Below are positions 41,812 to 43,886 of a stretch of DNA of 43,886 bases, piece by piece; the stretch's first letter is position 1, and every line of letters starts with the position of its first letter. Both the position numbers and the translations under genes were made by a program. The DNA is from a virus: the IMG/VR virus record IMGVR_UViG_3300017788_000049, positions 1 through 43,886 of that record, one strand, 5' to 3'. The notes beneath the pieces were generated by a model. The model was not told where the DNA came from. It was given only the letters and a program-made list of their open reading frames with translations, and made no database searches.

Positions 41812-42645
41812 ATGAAGATAAAATTATATCGAGAAAACGGTGCATTAGGTAGCGACCCCATATTTAATGCCCTCGAAGACGGATTTCGACGACTAGGGCA
41901 TTCTATCGTGAGAAATAATGAAGACATTCCTGTTATCTGGAGTGTTCTTTGGTTTGGTCGCATGCAAAATAATCAATATGTCTATGAACAGGCCAAGAAA
42001 AATCAAAAACCGATCATGATAATTGAAGTAGGTGCATTAAAAAGAGGAAAAACTTGGAAATTATCTCTTGATAATATCAATGGGTTAGGGAAATTTAATA
42101 ATGAATCAGAATTTCAACAGGATAGATCGAAAAAATTAGGTGTGCATCTAACAGAATCAAAAATAAAACGAAAAAATTCAATACTATTGCTAGGGCAACA
42201 TGATCGAAGTCTGCAATGGCAGGGTCAACCGCCAATAAAAGATTGGTGCAAATCAAAAATTGAGGAAATTAGAAAATTTACTGACCGACCAATCATAATT
42301 CGACCTCACCCCAGATGTCACATTGGTGAATTTCAGGCAAAAAACGTGTCTTTCGAGAGGGCAAGTCCATTACCAAACACATATTCTGAATTTGACCTGA
42401 ATTTTGATCATCACTGTGCGGTTAATTACAACAGCGGTACCACTGTGCAAGCAGCCATCGGGGGGATTCCTGTGATATGTGACCCCAGTGCGCTGGCATA
42501 TCCTGTTTCGTCCCCTATCGATACTATAGAAAATCCCGAACTTCGAGATAGGTCAAAATGGTTTGAGAAAATATTGCACACAGAGTGGTTAGTCGACGAA
42601 CTTCAAGATGGTTATCCTATAAAAAGATTGATTTCATTGATCTAA
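41812..42645 (+). CDS. KpsC/KpsS-like glycosyltransferase, copy 3 of 3
   Basis: A 277-residue protein. TDRPIIIRPHPRCH at 157-170 and HCAVNYNSGTTVQAAIGGIPVICDPSALAYPVSS at 201-234 carry the donor-binding pattern of copies 1 and 2, here with the best capsule-synthase-like R-P-H-P. IENPELRDRSKWFEKI...DELQDG follows as in the others. The N-terminus, FNALEDGFRRLGHSIVRNNEDIPVIWSVLWFGR, differs. I chose ATG at 41812 over TTG at 41803, which overlaps the divergent promoter. It reads outward from the island toward the uvsW side. Confidence 0.65.
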   Translation: MKIKLYRENGALGSDPIFNALEDGFRRLGHSIVRNNEDIPVIWSVLWFGRMQNNQYVYEQAKKNQKPIMIIEVGALKRGKTWKLSLDNINGLGKFNNESEFQQDRSKKLGVHLTESKIKRKNSILLLGQHDRSLQWQGQPPIKDWCKSKIEEIRKFTDRPIIIRPHPRCHIGEFQAKNVSFERASPLPNTYSEFDLNFDHHCAVNYNSGTTVQAAIGGIPVICDPSALAYPVSSPIDTIENPELRDRSKWFEKILHTEWLVDELQDGYPIKRLISLI

Positions 42646-42662
42646 TATGTTACAATTGTCCT

Positions 42663-43853
42663 ATGAAATTCGTAGAGGATGTCTTTTTAGTCTTTGCTGA
42701 TGCTGTTGACTTTGGGCAGATACATGTACAAGGTCAAGATCTCTCCGCAATTAGAAGTTTTCAAAACTCGATATTCAATCAGAAGCACTTAACTGAACAG
42801 CAGTCAAAATATATTCTAAAATTACTACAAAAATATAAGACGATATCTTCTATTGCTGGTATTGATCTCCAGAGTGTTCTAGACGAACCAGCATGGAAAA
42901 ATCCTTTCAGGGTGTTAGATACCTCTAAAAAAATATACATAGAGGAGAATAGTCTAGGAAATATTGAAATTTTTGTTAAATTTCCATATTTTCTCAAAGA
43001 AGTATTTGAAACCGAATTCCCTAATTCTAAGTCTATTTGGGATCCGGTAAATTTGGTAAGAAAGATTGATCTAAAAAATATCAATATAATTGCTCTACAC
43101 GAATTTGCTTCAAGGCATCATATAGACATCAGTGAGGATTTTCAAAAATTGCATGATGACATTGAAGAAATATGGAATCAAGAAGAGAACTTTACTCCGC
43201 ATTCTAAAATATTAAACGGAACAGTAGTTTTAAAAAATTGTACTGATTCGGCCGAAGTCTACTTCAATCAACATAAGACCCAAAATATAGAACAAGATTT
43301 ATTTTTGGCGAAGTCCATGGGATTTTGCCTAAAAACGGAAGAAAAAAATATTGGAATAGTAGAAAAAATCGCGTCATCGACTGATAATTACTTTCGTACT
43401 GAAAATATTTTAAACATATTCGAATTATATAAAAAATTAAATCGACCGAGAATAGTTTTAATCATTGACAGGACATCTGATATCAGTGAATTTGTTGAAA
43501 ATTTTGTTGATAACGCCGATATTGCAGAAATTGACAGATCAGATATAAAGGTCTGCTTCAGAATGTCGGCAGAAGAAGATAAATCTAAAAAATTCAATAG
43601 TTGGATCAAAGAAAATAATTTAACTGGGCCTGTATTAGACGGAAAAATTTTCATATTTTCTCATAAACCAGCTAAATGGTTGTTTACTGACTCTTATGAT
43701 ACTAAAATAATTGTAACTAATTCTTTGTTCACTAGTACGAATTCGATATCGTCGAGTTGGATGAATTCGCATCATTGTGTTATTTTTGTAGGAGAAATAA
43801 CTCCTACGGTTAAACACAGAATGGCAAAAGGAAAAAATGTCGTTGAACTGTAA
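42663..43853 (+). CDS. HARP-like protein upstream of uvsW, no ATPase motifs
   Basis: A 396-residue protein. Residues 35-90 (LTEQQSKYILKLLQKYK, then DEPAWKNPFRVLDTSKKIYI) and 100-155 (IEIFVKFPYFLKEVFETEFPNSKSIWDPVNLVRKIDLKNINIIALHEFA) resemble the HARP-type annealing/strand-recognition segment found at the N-terminus of SMARCAL1-like helicases. The rest lacks Walker A and B, though it has strand-helix pieces such as RPRIVLIIDRTSDISEFV and GKIFIFSHKPAKWLF. It lies right before the uvsW-like start with a 17-base overlap, so a DNA-binding partner in recombination is possible. I recall cyanophage relatives of unknown function. I chose ATG 42663 as the first ATG after the upstream gene. Confidence 0.6.
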   Translation: MKFVEDVFLVFADAVDFGQIHVQGQDLSAIRSFQNSIFNQKHLTEQQSKYILKLLQKYKTISSIAGIDLQSVLDEPAWKNPFRVLDTSKKIYIEENSLGNIEIFVKFPYFLKEVFETEFPNSKSIWDPVNLVRKIDLKNINIIALHEFASRHHIDISEDFQKLHDDIEEIWNQEENFTPHSKILNGTVVLKNCTDSAEVYFNQHKTQNIEQDLFLAKSMGFCLKTEEKNIGIVEKIASSTDNYFRTENILNIFELYKKLNRPRIVLIIDRTSDISEFVENFVDNADIAEIDRSDIKVCFRMSAEEDKSKKFNSWIKENNLTGPVLDGKIFIFSHKPAKWLFTDSYDTKIIVTNSLFTSTNSISSSWMNSHHCVIFVGEITPTVKHRMAKGKNVVEL

Positions 43854-43886
43854 ATTAATAATTAAAGACGAAGTTAATATAAAACT
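43837..43886 (+). CDS. uvsW: UvsW-like helicase, N-terminal codons only (runs off window)
   Basis: From ATG 43837 the frame stays open to the end and reads MSLNCKLIIKDEVNIK. The stretch KLIIKDEVNxK is the N-terminus I recall for UvsW of marine T4-like phages, a SF2 helicase that resolves branched DNA and R-loops. It overlaps the previous gene by 17 bases. Only 16 codons are visible, so the call rests on this short match and on the recombination neighbours. Confidence 0.5.
   Translation, partial: MSLNCKLIIKDEVNIK

Noticed and set aside
1-43886. tRNA genes, CRISPR arrays, insertion sequences
   Set aside because: Reading the intergenic gaps (all 165 bases or less) showed no cloverleaf, no regularly spaced repeats and no transposase or terminal repeats.

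Overview
The window is a contiguous piece of a T4-superfamily myovirus genome, probably from an aquatic T4-like phage related to the cyanophage/pelagiphage type. Evidence is a near-complete run of recognisable T4 core products: gp13, gp14, gp15, gp18, gp19, gp4, gp16, gp17, gp32, UvsX, a UvsY-like protein, a gp1-like dNMP kinase and the first codons of what looks like UvsW. The DNA is AT-rich, tightly packed, and carries T4-type late promoter octamers (NNTAAATA). I see no tRNA genes, CRISPR array, insertion sequence or photosynthesis gene, so the host is not fixed by this window. No gene-free stretch exceeds 165 bases.

Layout. (1) 1-13917, plus: two giant paralogous fibre/baseplate-type structural proteins (the first cut by the window edge) around a small fibre-like protein. 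(2) 13920-17198, minus: gp14, gp15, a degenerate Nudix-like protein and a small coiled-coil protein, transcribed away from gp13. (3) 17232-19061, plus: gp13, a small basic protein and dNMP kinase, with an HNH/zinc protein on the minus strand overlapping the kinase end. (4) 19415-30981, plus: sheath, tube, a second tube-like protein, head completion nuclease gp4, small and large terminase, and several virion-type proteins of unknown role. (5) 31147-33957, plus: gp32, UvsX, a small acidic protein and a UvsY-like protein, i.e. the recombination/replication set. (6) 33989-42645: a glycan island of twelve genes in two convergent arms plus one gene reading outward: eight putative glycosyltransferases, a nucleotidyltransferase-cupin fusion, a GalE-like epimerase, a methyltransferase and one unknown. 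(7) 42663-43886: a HARP-like protein and the start of UvsW.

Regulation seen in the sequence: sigma70-type promoters precede the early-type genes (dNMP kinase, gp32), T4-type late octamers precede the virion genes and the glycan island, and four clear intrinsic terminators separate units. The most unusual pattern is that six late octamers sit exactly 5 nt before a start codon, the geometry expected if transcription starts on the A of ATG. This predicts leaderless late mRNAs, and five of these six starts lack a visible Shine-Dalgarno.

The glycan island sits between the uvsY-like gene and the uvsW-side genes, so it looks like an accessory module placed in the core recombination region. It holds GT6-, GT8-, GT25- and KpsC/KpsS-like enzymes, the last in three diverged copies. 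It probably builds a sugar structure on the virion (the giant fibres are candidates) or alters host surface glycans during infection; the sequence alone does not decide which.
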